Assembly: GCA_030762895.1 (NCBI GenBank)
Contig: CM061063.1
Location: 53,523,196 to 53,587,195 of the forward strand
Source: Sophora flavescens
Taxonomy: Eukaryota > Streptophyta > Magnoliopsida > Fabales > Fabaceae
Reading direction: 5' to 3'
DNA length: 64,000 nt
Shown here: positions 44,801 to 55,986 of the stretch, piece after piece
Layout of the letters: each line of letters begins with the position of its first letter
How positions within the stretch are numbered: the first letter of the stretch is position 1
Position numbers and translations under genes: made by a program
The notes under the pieces: model-generated
Databases searched by the model: none
Told to the model about the DNA's origin: nothing
What the model saw: the letters and a program-made list of their open reading frames with translations, nothing else

Positions 44801-46299
44801 GAAGCGCTTATTTACGGTCTTAAGCTTGACCATACTCCCTTCAATCAACTGGGATCAGCTGGGTTTGGAAGTGCAAGAACTCCTTTCTTCCATGGAAGTC
44901 CTTCAAAGAGCCGATTTTGTTCATATGGCCAATTGCGCTTTCGCTTTGCTCTCTTCACTCTGAGTTTCATGTCCTTACTCCCTCCCGGCGGAAGTTATAA
45001 CTCCACATGATGAGCAACTCCAACTTCATCACTGTTTGGTGCATCATTCGTCATGCTAAGTTTGGGAGTTGCTTCCATATTAGGCTCTTCCTTCACCTCT
45101 GGAGACATTATCTCTATCCTGCACACATGGCTCTCAAAATGAGGGTTGTTATATGAGTTAGTCAAATCAAAATCTATCCTACCTTCCTCTACATTTAAAG
45201 AGAGCTTGCCATTTTTTACGTCTATTATCGCTCCAGCTGTGGCCAAGAATGGACTTCCAAGAATGATAGGGAATTTAGAATTCCCGTTCATATCCAACAC
45301 CATGAAATCGGTAGGAATGAAAAATTCTCCCACCTTTACGGAAACATTCTCTAGTATGCCTAGAGGAGTTTTAGTTGAGCCGTCTGCAAATTGTAAAGAG
45401 AATTTGGATGGACTCAATTCCTTGGTTCCTAACCTCTCAAAGATAGCAAGCGGCATTAAACTCGCACTAGCCCCTAAGTCACATAAGGCTTGGTCTATTT
45501 TCACTTCTCCAATTGAGCAAGCAATAGAGAAACTTCCTGGATCTGTTAGTTTAGGAGGCATATTAGTTTTTATCATGGCATTATGCTCCTCAATTAAGCT
45601 CTTGGTCTCTATTTCTACTTGCTTTCTCTTGACCAACCTTTGCGGGAAAGGTATTGGGGGTTGGTAAGGTGGTGGAGGGACATACTTTGGCTCTGTCTCT
45701 TCATGTTCACTCATGTCCTCCTCACATTCCACGTTCTTTTCAACTACCCCAAGATTATCACCCCTCAAGTATATAGCATTACAGTGCTCATTGGGATTAA
45801 CTTTGGGTTGTCCTGGGAATGTGACCTTAGTTCTAGAATATGTACTAACTTGTTGGGCAATCTGAGTTTCTAACATCTTATTATGGATGGCTAAGTTATC
45901 TACCTTAGATGCTAACTCTTTTATTGCCTCATTGACTGCCCTACCTTGTTGCCTAAACTCTTCATTTTGCTTTGTTTGAGTTTCAACAAAATTTTCCAAA
46001 AGAGACTCAAGTTTAGACTTTTGTACCTGAGGATACCCTGACGCGGGTTTCTTATTACCCTGGCCTTCCTGGAATTCGTGGTTCAATGTGTTGTTGTAGT
46101 TCCCATAGGAGAGGAAAGGGCTATTCTTCCTTCCTTGGTTGTAAGAATTTGGGGGTTTTGGCAACTTCGAGTTCGTGTAATAGAAGTTGTGACAAGAGTT
46201 CACTTGTTCCCCCGAAGCACCGGATCTAGGAGCAATACCATGTGGGCACTCCATGATGTCATGTCCCTGCATTCCACAAATCTCACAAAGTGTGCTCAC
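44801..46299 (-). pseudogene. Athila gag C-terminus and protease, truncated
   Basis: Starts in the nucleocapsid knuckle (CEICGMQGHDIMEC), runs through a Tyr/Asn/Pro-rich linker, a coiled-coil stretch (LENFVETQTKQNEEF), and an aspartic protease with CDLGASASLMP, where Asp-Leu-Gly-Ala stands in for D-T/S-G as in other Athila proteases, and ILGSPFLATAGA. A TAA after VAHHVEL (about 44995) precedes more of the same frame (LPPGGSKDMKLRVKRAK). The first Met at 46299 is incidental because the gag N-terminus has been cut away. Confidence 0.85.
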
Positions 46300-46514
46300 T
46301 TCTTACCTATTGGTGAGAGTTATAGTCTTAAGAAGTTGACCCAGATCTACATCAAGGAAGTTGTGAGGTTGCACGGTGTGCCGTCGAGTATTGTCTTCGA
46401 CCGGGATCCTAGGTTTACATCTAGATTTTGAAGACAGTTACACCATACTTTGGGAACAAAGTTGACGATGAGTTCTGCTTATCATCCTCAGACGGATGGA
46501 CAGTCAGAGAGAAT
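46285..46514 (+). pseudogene. Tekay-like integrase fragment (element B)
   Basis: TKCAHFLPI, IYIKEVVRLHGVPSSIV and FDRDPRFTSRF, then a TGA in place of Trp, then SSAYHPQTDGQSER. Strand and family fit the RT piece at 39982-41615. It is cut at 46514 by an LTR-like sequence. Confidence 0.82.
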
Positions 46515-46891
46515 TTAACACCCTTCTCGGGTGCTACGTTATCGGTGATATTTCTATTTTATAAGACCGAGTAAAGCGAAAAATAATTACTTCTTAGCGA
46601 AAAATACGAGTATTTATTTTAATTTTCGTAAATAGTTCGATAAATAATTGTCGTCGTACGTCATCAACTCATAAATGTATGTATGTATGTATGTATGTAT
46701 TCATACGCAAGTACCCAAAATTTATAAACATACATAGTCATAAGTATACATATCCAGATAATGGCAGAAATACCAACGCCAGTAAAATAACAACAAACTG
46801 GTAATATGTTTATAATAATATAATGACATAGACACAAGACTTATCATGCTGGCCAAGTAATGTCAATCCTAAAACTGTAATAGTCTCTGAT
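46515..46891 (-). repeat. LTR fragment of a minus-strand chromovirus (probable)
   Basis: Begins TTAACACCCTTCTCGGGTGC; its reverse complement ends GAGAAGGGTGTTAA, close to the GAAGGGTGTCACA end of Tekay-type LTRs. It includes a (GTAT)n run at 46676-46700. The rest is unassigned. Confidence 0.45.
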
Positions 46892-47009
46892 TGTGAACAC
46901 CCATTTTTATCCGTCTTTTATTCTAATTTTTATGATATTATATTTCAAGGAGACTAATAATAATAGTGAAGAAAAAAAAAGCAAAAAAAAGAAAGAAAAG
47001 AAAGTCCAT

Positions 47010-48040
47010 TGCATTTGCTGTTGGACGCGGTCCAGTCCAGTCTATTGGACTTGCTGTTGGATGCGGTCCAGTCTAGTCCATTGGACTTGCTGTTGGACGC
47101 GGTCCAGTCCATTGCACTTGCTGTTGGACGGGGTGGTCCCGTCCATTACCTTGGACGGGGTGGTCCCGTCCATTACCTTGGACGGGGTGGTCCCGTCCAT
47201 TGCATTGAACTTCTTTGTTGGGCGCGTGATCCGATCCATTGCACTTGCTGTTGGACGGGGTGGTCCCGTCCATTACCTTGGACGGGGTGGTCCCGTCCAT
47301 TGCATTGGACTTGCTGTTGGACGGGGTGGTCTCGTCCAATCCATTACCTTGGACTTGCTGAGGGATGGGGTGGTCCCGTCCATTCCATTTCACTTGCTGT
47401 TGGACGGGGTGGTCCCATCCATTCCAATGCATTTGCCATTGAACGCGTCCAGTCCATTTGCATTGCATATTTTGTTGGAATTGCATTGAATGCGTCCAGT
47501 CCATTACATTGTATTTTATGTTGGACGCGTCTGGTCCATTTGCGATGCATTTGCTGTTGAACGCGTCCAGTCCATTTGCATTGCATATTTTGTTGGAATT
47601 GCATTGAACGCGTCCAGTCCAGTCCATTGCATTGTATTTTATGTTGGACGCATCTGGTCCATTGCCATGCATTTGCTGTTGAACGCGTCCAGTCCATTGC
47701 ATTTAATTTGCTGTTGAACGTGTCCAGTCCATTGCATTTAATTCTCTGTTGGACGAAGAGGTTCCGTCCATTGCATATTTAATCTTCTGTTGGACAAGGA
47801 GGTACCGTCCATTGCATTTAATGTTCTGTTGGATGATGAGGTTCCATCCATTGCAAATTTAAGTTTCTGTTGGACGAGTAGGCCGTCCATTGCGCATCTA
47901 ATTTTCTGTTGGACGAGGAGGATCCATCCATTGCATGTTTAAACTCTTGATGGACGAGGAGGTCCGTCCAGTGTATATCTACTTTTACATATCTAAGTTT
48001 CTGTTGGACGAAGAGACTCCGTCCACTGCAATTTTGTTTT
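47010..48040 (+). repeat. Palindromic tandem repeat in Ogre U3
   Basis: About 1 kb of repeated GGACG...CGTCC hairpin units. The most regular part (47126-47200) repeats a 30-bp unit whose core is GGACGGGGTGGTCCCGTCC. Flanking variants use GGACGCGGTCCAGTCC or GAACGCGTCCAGTCC, and later copies GGACGAGGAGGTCCGTCC-like cores at longer spacing. It lies upstream of the TATA box at 48447. Open frames through it on both strands are a by-product of the repeat. Confidence 0.88.
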
Positions 48041-48446
48041 CAGGCTGGAGACTAAATAATAAAGAAAGAAGAAGGAGAAGATAATGAAGAAAGGACGAAG
48101 AAAACAAGGAGAAAAAGACAATCAACAAAAAGGAAAGGAAATTGAGTTACGTCTCCTACCTACTTTATATATCAGACAAGACCTCTTTTCCTCCTCTACC
48201 CATTGGTCCTTCTTCTTCCTCATCTCCTCCCTCGTTTTAACCTAGCAGCCCTACTCCTAACTCTAAAAAAAAAATCATCATACACATCAAACACGCAACC
48301 TCCACATCAAATCACCTCTTTTCCACTGCTCACGCCGCCCCCATCTGAACACATGCTGTTGCTGCTCAGAACCGCCCAAGCCTCGGATTTCGTACAAACT
48401 GACCTTGAATCCAATGGAGAAGAAGCAATAAGCCCTCTCCTCCGTC

Positions 48447-48453
48447 TATAAAA
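48447..48453 (+). promoter_or_regulatory. TATA box of the Ogre LTR
   Basis: TCTATAAAAGG is a near-ideal plant TATA box. A GA-rich leader-like sequence follows at the expected distance, about 400 bp after the end of the palindromic repeats. Confidence 0.7.
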
Positions 48454-48958
48454 GGAGAGGAAAAAGGGATGAGAAGGGGAGGGTGGAGAACATTTTTTCT
48501 TTAGAGGGATTGATCTGATATTTTCTTTGTGAAGAAAGAGGGAGACATATTTTTATCTAACACTTTCTTTGTGGAAAAAGAGATTAAAAGATCTGGGTTT
48601 TTTTTATCTTCTCTATTATTAGAGTGGTCAAGAAGGAAGAGTTAGAAGAGTCGGTGAAATTGAAATGTAAAGACTTTGATCTTGGAATCTTACCACTGGG
48701 AGTAAACAAAATCATAGTTATTCTGCTCTCATTTGGTAATCCTTGTTCTCTTCGTTGATATTATTCATAAGTTTCTCTTGGCATCTTACTTTTCTGTGTC
48801 TCTATATACTGAATAAGCTAGTAAAACGTTTCATTTCTACGTTTCATTTATGTCCCTTTTTTTTAAGAAGTAAAATTATTTATTTCACGTAAAAACAGAG
48901 GATGATCACTTGATTAAAACAATCTTATTTCTCGGATTGCCCTATGACAAATGTCATG

Positions 48959-48963
48959 TTCAA
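48959..48963. repeat. Target-site duplication TTCAA, left copy
   Basis: Directly before TGTAACAGCC; repeated at 53213-53217. Confidence 0.85.
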
Positions 48964-50270
48964 TGTAACAGCCTAATTTTTAATTACGCTGTTTAACCGA
49001 TTAAAATATAATTAATTATATTTTAATATGAGAGTTAGAAAGTGATTTTAAATAAAATAAAATCATATTTATAGTCTCTCTTATGGTAGAAGGCTACGGT
49101 GAAATTTTGGGTTGAAAATTCAGACGGAGCCCGGTCTGCGTTTCTTAACTGACAGTATAATTTTATACTGACAGAAAACCCTAATTTGACCCGAAAACTG
49201 AAATTTGTAGATTTTTTTATATTTTTTCCGTAAGGAAGTCTACTTTTCAAATTTCTGATCAGAAATAAAATATTATGTTTATTCAGACGAAATTTGGTAA
49301 AAGTTCGGACGGAAAACAGTCGGTGTTTTCACTGACAGCAAGATTTTAATGATCAGAAAACCTAATTTTGACTCGTGAACGAAATGGTTTATATTTAAAT
49401 CATATTATCAACGAGTTTGGTTAGTTTGAAAATTTTCAGTAGAAAACGAAATATTACGCTTTTACGCAGGCGTAAAACCCTAATCAGGAAACCGACGGAG
49501 TCGAAAACGGAACTACAGAGACCGTCAAGAGATCGGGATAACGAGTCATACATGATGATTCATGGGGATGAGTCACACTTTTGAGTCTAGAAGATTCTAC
49601 AAGTCAAAGTAACAATTTATGAATTTTACGCTTAAGTCCCTGAACTTTCTATTAATTACATTTTGGTCCCTAAGTTAGTTCCTATGTTTTCTAAGTGATT
49701 TGGGCCAGAATCTTTGTTCCAAATCCATTAATGTACCATGGTCATGAAGCCCAAATTCCTTGTCCATGAATTAAAATTCATAAAGCCCATTAGAAATCAT
49801 GAAAGTTTCCTAGGTCATGTTTAAGCTTTAAGCCTTTTTGGTGGGCCCCACAAAGATGAATTCAAGCCCAAGTTTTCAAGGCCCATGCTCAAGCCCAAGA
49901 AGGAGTGGGGTCTGCCTTAGTTTGGAAGAGTCAAGTGGATTCTTGAAGTTTCCACACAATTCCACAAGGTTCCACAATGTTCTACAATGTTCTACCATGT
50001 TCCACCATGTTCTACACTTTTCCAACATGTTCCAAAATGTTCTAGGCTCTTCTCAAAATATATCATGAAAAATCAGCCAAGATAAGTCAAGATGAGACCA
50101 CATTTAATGTGGCACATGGTCATCATTTCAATTTATTGGCAATTTGCAAAATAGTCCTTATACTTTTGTAATCTTTGCAAAATGGCCCCTAAGAATTATT
50201 TGCACTTTAATCCTTTGAACAAGCCAACTCATCCCTACTAGATCCTTCCAAAGTGGAGCAGACACCCTTC

Positions 50271-50278
50271 TATAAATA
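50271..50278 (+). promoter_or_regulatory. TATA box of the Tekay-family solo LTR
   Basis: CTTCTATAAATACCCTCCC, a classical plant TATA context, followed by a CT-rich leader. Confidence 0.65.
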
Positions 50279-52156
50279 CCCTCCCTCACCATTTCACTCA
50301 TCTTCTTCATTCTCTTCATCTTCCTCACCAACTAAGTTACAAAACCATAAGAACACCGAAGCCCCACCAAACATATGACCCTCTTACTTTATGAAACTCG
50401 AACTCAACATAAAAGTTGTTCCTCTTTCTCTCTTCTTTACAACAAGCTAAACATCATCAAAAACGGATAAGTGGATTGGGAGATAGGATCAAAATACCGA
50501 AACTGCCCAGAATTCTCAGCAACCCACAAAACAGCAGAAATAAGTCCCTTTTCACCCCTGTTATGATCCAAACCAAATGAAACCTTAAACACCAAAGTTG
50601 TTCCTTTTCTTCTTATATTTCTATCAAGCCAAATTTCGTGATTTTTGGATGAGTATATTGTGAGATACACTCACAATACCATCACACCCTCAAGCTGTCC
50701 AGTTTTCAACATAGTGAAGGTTGATCATTTTCTTCATTTCTTCAATCTTCAAGAGGTAAAAACTCTTCTAATTAATCATCTAAGTCTTATCCTTCATTTA
50801 TTTTGTAATATCAAGCCATGATCATCAAGTTTTCATAAATTTTCATTCCTAGATCTAGAACTTCAAATAATTCTAGAAAATTGTACAAAAATCCTTTTAA
50901 TGTGAAACCAATTTCTATGATCTTGTGATGTCTTCCACTTTCATCATCCAAGAGAATGTAATCAAAAAAAAATTCCTTCCCTATTTTCTTTAAGTGACAG
51001 AATCTCACTCAAAGGAGGGTTTGATGATTTTGTTTTCATTTTGGAAATCTAATGCTTGATTTGAGCTCTCTAGTACTTATATGATCTAAATCCAAGAGCT
51101 TGAATCCAACTAAATTTCCGAGTCTATTTTTCTTAGATAGGCCGAAACCCTAACCCTAAAGGTTAGAGGATTTTGTTTCAAATTTTAGTCTTGTAATAAG
51201 TAATCTATGTTAGTTAAGACTCTAGTAACTAGGATCCAAAAGATGGCATTAAGAAGATAATCCTAAACCTATTTTCTAAGTCTTGGCCGAACCTAGACCT
51301 AAAGTGTCATAGATGGTTGTTAGTTGATTAATTATAGTTATGTTGTTTGGTTGAAGGTGGTTGTGTTAACTCGTGGCTGGATAACGAGGATCGTCGTGTA
51401 CGTGTTTCCGGTGATAACTCAGGTGGGGGAAAGAATCATCCTATCGTCGGAATTGATAAGTAGTATATTCTATAATAATTGTGTAGGGCGACCTAAACCC
51501 TACTAGTAGTTGAGTAATCGACAAGACCAAAATCACATTGGAAACCTTTTCTGTAAAACCAATGATGATTTGGGGATTGTAGGTTTATCGACATTAAGTT
51601 GATTTTAAGTATTTGAGGATGTTTGATTTTATGTTATCAAATTTACCGTGATACGCTGGTTGAGGTATTCCATCTGCATGTGACGTTTTATTGCGGTGTT
51701 TGAATATTTAGAATATTGAGGATGTTCAGTGTCTGTCACGGCCGTGATGGCTATCACGGCCAGGCCGTGACAGAATCTGACTTGCCTTTGTTGTCCATCA
51801 CGGTCGTGATGGCTATCATGGCCAGGCCGTGACAGAGTCTGACTTTGTTATTTATTTGGTTTGATTATTATGAGTTGGTTGTGATAAATTGCTGTATATA
51901 ATATTGAGATATTTGAATATTCTATTGATTAATGTGTTATGTATGATCTGCCTGGGTTTAATCCTATGCTTAGATGATTTTAAGCAAAGATATATGTTGT
52001 TCGGGAGATAAGTTTTGGGTGAGAGTTTTGAATATGAATTAGAGGTGCCTCGCTATTATTTTATAGAAGTGATGTGATATAGAATGTAAGTGGAGGTTGT
52101 GAGGAAAAGCTTGAGGTACTAGGTTGTTATTGATAAAAGTCAGTGAGAATCATACC

Positions 52157-52530
52157 GTGCTTATGCATTATTTCCTATTAGAGATTAGGGAATAGTGGCG
52201 CACCGAATTATAAGGTCTTTTATGCTTATGTGATATTTCAAATGGGGGAAATAGTGACGCATATCGTGCTTATGCATTATTTCCTATGAGAGGTAAGGGA
52301 ATAGGGGCGCACCGAGTTATTATTTATTATGTGCTTATGTGCTATTTCAAATGGGGGAAATAGTGACGCATATCGTGCTTATGCACTATTTCCTATGAGA
52401 GGTAAGGAAATAGGGGAGCACCGAGTTATTATTTATTATGTGCTTATGTGCTATTTCCAATGGGGGCAATAATGACGCATACTATGCTTATGCACTATTT
52501 CCTATGAGAGATTAGGGAATAGTGGCGCAC
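52157..52530 (+). repeat. 109-bp tandem repeat, about 3.4 copies
   Basis: Landmarks GTGCTTATGCAYTATTTCCT recur near 52157, 52266, 52375 and 52484. Each unit contains two related halves (CTATTTCCTATGAGAG and CTATTTCAAATGGGGG). Confidence 0.85.
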
Positions 52531-53212
52531 CGAGTTCTGACCCTAAATAGTTCTGGACTACTGACTAGTGTGACAGGAGTATAGATTGCCATATTAGTAT
52601 AAATGTTGAATTACAGAAGTTGAAAGTAGAAGGTGATATCGTAAATTGGGTGATATCGTAATTTGAGGATGATTGTTAGTTAGGTGTGATGTGTGTGGTT
52701 GACGGTTATTATATTTTATGCTATGATTCTTTTCCGCTTTGATGATAGAATTGTTTCTTATCCCCTATATATTTCTGTGTGTTGTATTTTATTTCTGATG
52801 TGATCGTACGAGAAGACCCGATGGAGGAACCAATTGCTGAGGAGTTAGATGGAACTCCGTATGAACCGGATGCTGGAGGTCGAGCTGTGATCCATGGAGA
52901 TTAGAGTATAGACATTATGGCCAGTGTGTCTAAGGAGTATTTATATTTCTGCTAAGTATGTCTGTAGTGCAGTTTATACCTGTGAGGGATCTTACTGAGA
53001 GGGTACCCTTAACAGTGCTTTGGTATTGTAATAACTAAATAGGTGTATTTATATATATCAACGTTGGTGTACGTGTTTTAAATTTGTAGAAGTTATATGA
53101 TTATGAATTAAGTTTTAATTTTTACGTATTTTCAACAATAAGCGCACGATTAAGTAATTAAATATTAAGGTTTTAATGTAATAATACAATGAGGCATAAC
53201 GGGGTGTCTCAT

Positions 53213-53217
53213 TCAAC
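53213..53217. repeat. Target-site duplication TTCAA, right copy
   Basis: Matches 48959-48963; Ogre LTR sequence continues after it. Confidence 0.85.
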
Positions 53218-53571
53218 CCTTTAGATTTTGAGGTTGCCCTGTGGAATTATGTGCCATGTTCAACCTCATTTAGTTTTAATTAAAAAATTTCACAACTAAA
53301 GATGTTTTTTTTAAGAAAGTGATTCTGGGGTAAAACAAATGTTTTCAAAGTCACTAATAATTTACACAACTAATTTTGGGTAACAATTTTATGGATGTTC
53401 TAGGGTGCCATGGGGTTAAGTCTCCATGCCTTCCCTAGACATAATCTACTCCCGAACCCAAAGCTTTTTCTTAAAGGGTTTTCCAACTTCCCTGAAATTA
53501 AATAAAGTTGGTGGCGACTCCATGTTTTCTCCCTAAAAGGAAAAACAAGTTCTTTTTTCGGTCGCTACAGA

Positions 53572-53589
53572 TGGCGACTCCACTGGGGA
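53572..53589 (+). other. Primer-binding site, Arg tRNA type (Ogre)
   Basis: TGGCGACTCCACTGGGGA, the site known from Ogre-type elements, two bases after the LTR end. Confidence 0.88.
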
Positions 53590-54680
53590 TTTCTTTTAAT
53601 AGAGTCAAACCCGTAAAAATTGGTTTTGTAAATTTTTAGTAATGTGTAGATTATTTGTTTTACCTTTTATGATTATATCTTGCTGTTTTTCTCCTTACAA
53701 TAATTAGATGACAAAACTAAAAAATGTTTTTATTTTTATTGATGTCTGTTTGTATTGTCCTTTTGGTTGGGTTTTTCCTCTTATTTAAATGAGAAGATTT
53801 AGTTGTACATATATTTTAACTCACGTTATTGTTATATATGTTTCAGTAACAATGTTTTTGTTTCCTCCTCCTTTTTTTTCCGTTTCCCGTGTTTTAACAA
53901 TAGGGTAGAGGACTTATAACCATTTTTATATATACCTATGTTTGTGTTTTGCAGGTTTTTCTTGTCTTCTCTTTTTTATTTTTACTTTTAAGTGTTATAG
54001 GTTTGTATGCCCCCTTCACACACATCACTATCACATATTGCACACACACTTAGATCTATACCCGAGCTTGCTCAAAAACCCAAGGATTAGGCGGTGCTCT
54101 GACATTGTTATTGAAGAGGTCTTGTACCTCCCTGATACTTGTCGGTTCACCTCTCAGATTGTACATGAGATCATGGAATAGTCATATTGAGAGGGTTTAT
54201 CCCTACTTGTGGCTAGATTCATGAATCATATCCTTATGAGGCAATCTGGGGACCATGACTTTTAGAGGTCTAGACCCGTCCCAATTTTCACTAATAGAGC
54301 AGACCTAGTGGCTGACCTGTTTAGAGTCCTAACCTTAGGGTGTGTCCATCCTTAGGTTTTACCTGGCTTAGGACAAAAGGGGGCGTACTTTTCTTTCCTC
54401 TCTCTATCATAATAAGCATAAATTGTCATGCATGTTCATTGTGAATATTCACAAAACTAGGGGCGCCACATTGCTACCTCAAACCTGAATGACATATTCG
54501 AATATTATTGCCCATCTAATAGGCACTATGTCATAATGAAGGTGATGCATACCCATCAGGGTTTTCAACCCCATTGGGTCCACTACAACATGAATCATAC
54601 AAGATACATTTGCTTCACTATACTCATTTTTTTTGTGTCTTTTTGTTGGAAGATTTTGGTATTCACCTTTTAGCAAGAAA
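53590..54680 (+). other. Ogre 5' leader, no gene seen
   Basis: About 1.1 kb of mixed T-rich and CA-rich DNA between primer-binding site and ORF1. A short open frame at 53942-54181 has a hydrophobic start, but I cannot support it as a gene. Confidence 0.5.
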
Positions 54681-55986
54681 ATGGAAAAGTTTGGTTCAGA
54701 GAAGAGTACTAGCAACGCGAGCTATTCCAAGAAAAGTATCAAGATCGATGTGACACTCAATGACGTGAAGAGTTTATGTGAACTCAGCCAGCAAATGTCA
54801 GAAAAAGCACGCTCAGACTTTGTCAGCAAGTATGGTAGAATATTGGACCTATTGCGTGTTCCAGTGGAAGCTCCCGCTCTCAGTGCATTGGCCCAATATT
54901 GGAATTCAACTTTGAGGTGTTTTGAATTGCCTAACTTAGACATCACTCCGACCATGGAAGAGTATGCTTATATTCTAAGACTGCCAATTAAAAAGAGGAC
55001 TCGCGTCTACATGCATTATGGCCAACATGTAACAGATCGGAAGATAGCAAGTCTATTGGAGCTCTAACCCGAACAGCTAGAGAAAGCAGAAAAGGGAACC
55101 ACCAAAGGGTTGAAAAGGTGATTTTTGGAAGTGTATCTCAACAAGCTGGGCCAGCAACAACGCTGGGTTACTTTCAACAAAGTACTAGTCCTCATGATAT
55201 ATGGGTTGGTGCTCTTTCCTTTTGTATCAAATCTGATTGATCAGTCAGCGATGGATGTTTTCTATAGGGTCGAAGAATATGGTGTGAACCTGGTCCCTGC
55301 TATCTTAGCTGAAACTTTCCTCTCCCTACAGGTTTGTCATCAGAATCAACAAGGGAAACTGCGATGTTGTGCATCAATATTGTATGTTTAGATCATGACT
55401 CACTTGTACGCTCGTGATAAAATTGATAGAACGGATGACCCGCTGAAAGGATTCACCCGCATGCAACTAAAGCCACGTAAGCTATATGAATGGAAACAAG
55501 AGTTTGATCAGATCGACCCGCGGTTATTTAGTTGGATGTGTCCATGGTATAATGGAGATTTAGTTGTATTCAGCTGTGGAAGTTTTTCAAATGTTCCATT
55601 GATGGGTCCCAGATGTTGTGTGTCATACTCACCAGCTTTGGTGATGTGTCAACTCAAGTGGACACAGGATGAACCTCCCGAAGAGCTGCTCGATGGGATA
55701 TTCTTCCTATACCAAGAAAATGAAAGCATCAGGAGCCAAACGATAGCAGTAAGATCAGCATGGAATGATGTTCATGTAAAAGGACCGGAGGAATTGGGAA
55801 GGCGAATCATAGCTCACACAAAAAGATATGAAGTATGGAGAGAAGCAAGAAGAGGTTTCCCTCCAAGACCTGCATCCCCTCTCCATAAGGAAAATAATCC
55901 TCTTACCAAAGATCAAATGTTGAAAGGAATCGAAGTTTTAATAGCTCAGATAAGGATTTTTGATGAGAAGGACCAAGCTGTCGAAG
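54681..55986 (+). pseudogene. Ogre ORF1 (DUF7745-like), part before the nested insertion
   Basis: Single frame from MEKFGSEKSTSN. Blocks such as LPNLDITPTMEEYAYILRLP, DVFYRVEEYGVNLVPAILAETFLSL, MTHLYARDK, SWMCPWYNGDL and VFSCGSFSNVPLMGPRCC resemble the plant-mobile-domain-like proteins (DUF7745) that Ogre elements carry as an extra ORF upstream of gag. Their role is not known. Three in-frame stops (TAA 55065, TGA 55119, TAG 55389) each sit where a Gln or Trp codon is expected. The frame is cut at 55986 by an Athila LTR and continues at 60574. Confidence 0.78.
55982..55986. repeat. Target-site duplication CGAAG, left copy
   Basis: Precedes the Athila LTR at 55987; the same five bases lie at 59283-59287 and 60569-60573. 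Confidence 0.8.

Larger units (their letters stand above)
41616..46284 (-). mobile_element. Athila-type element 2: LTR, 3' region, protease-gag; pol deleted
   Basis: Minus strand: truncated gag with protease (46299-44995), then almost directly the 3' untranslated region and the LTR (41616-43054). RT, RNase H and integrase are absent. The right end is cut within gag at the zinc knuckle, where plus-strand integrase of element B starts. It lies between two parts of element B, but the sequence between those parts is lost, so this is insertion plus deletion rather than a clean nest. Confidence 0.85.
48964..53212 (+). mobile_element. Tekay-family solo LTR nested in the Ogre LTR (4.25 kb)
   Basis: TGTAACAGCC to GGGGTGTCTCA, flanked by TTCAA on both sides, with no internal region. 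The first ~590 bp match the fragments at 38538-39112 and 39665-39981 in reverse. A TATAAATA box lies at 50271-50278, CACGGCC palindromes at 51735-51840 and a 109-bp tandem repeat at 52157-52530. I see no protein. Confidence 0.88.
46892..53569 (+). repeat. 5' LTR of the Ogre/Tat element, interrupted
   Basis: Starts TGTGAACACCC and ends GGTCGCTACA two bases before the primer-binding site. 46892-48963 and 53213-53569 are its own sequence. The start is inferred from the terminal TG and the change of sequence character; the window holds no second LTR to confirm it. Confidence 0.7.

Noticed and set aside
46893..47782. Long overlapping frames on both strands (up to 209 codons, repetitive Gly/Asp/Trp patterns)
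   Set aside because: By-product of palindromic tandem repeats whose unit length is a multiple of three in places.
47010..48040. Spaced palindromic repeats resembling a CRISPR array
   Set aside because: Plant LTR context, repeats too variable, spacers not unique, no cas genes.
53942..54181. 79-codon frame in the Ogre leader with a hydrophobic start
   Set aside because: No similarity to known Ogre proteins that I can see; a chance frame in a T-rich leader is likelier.
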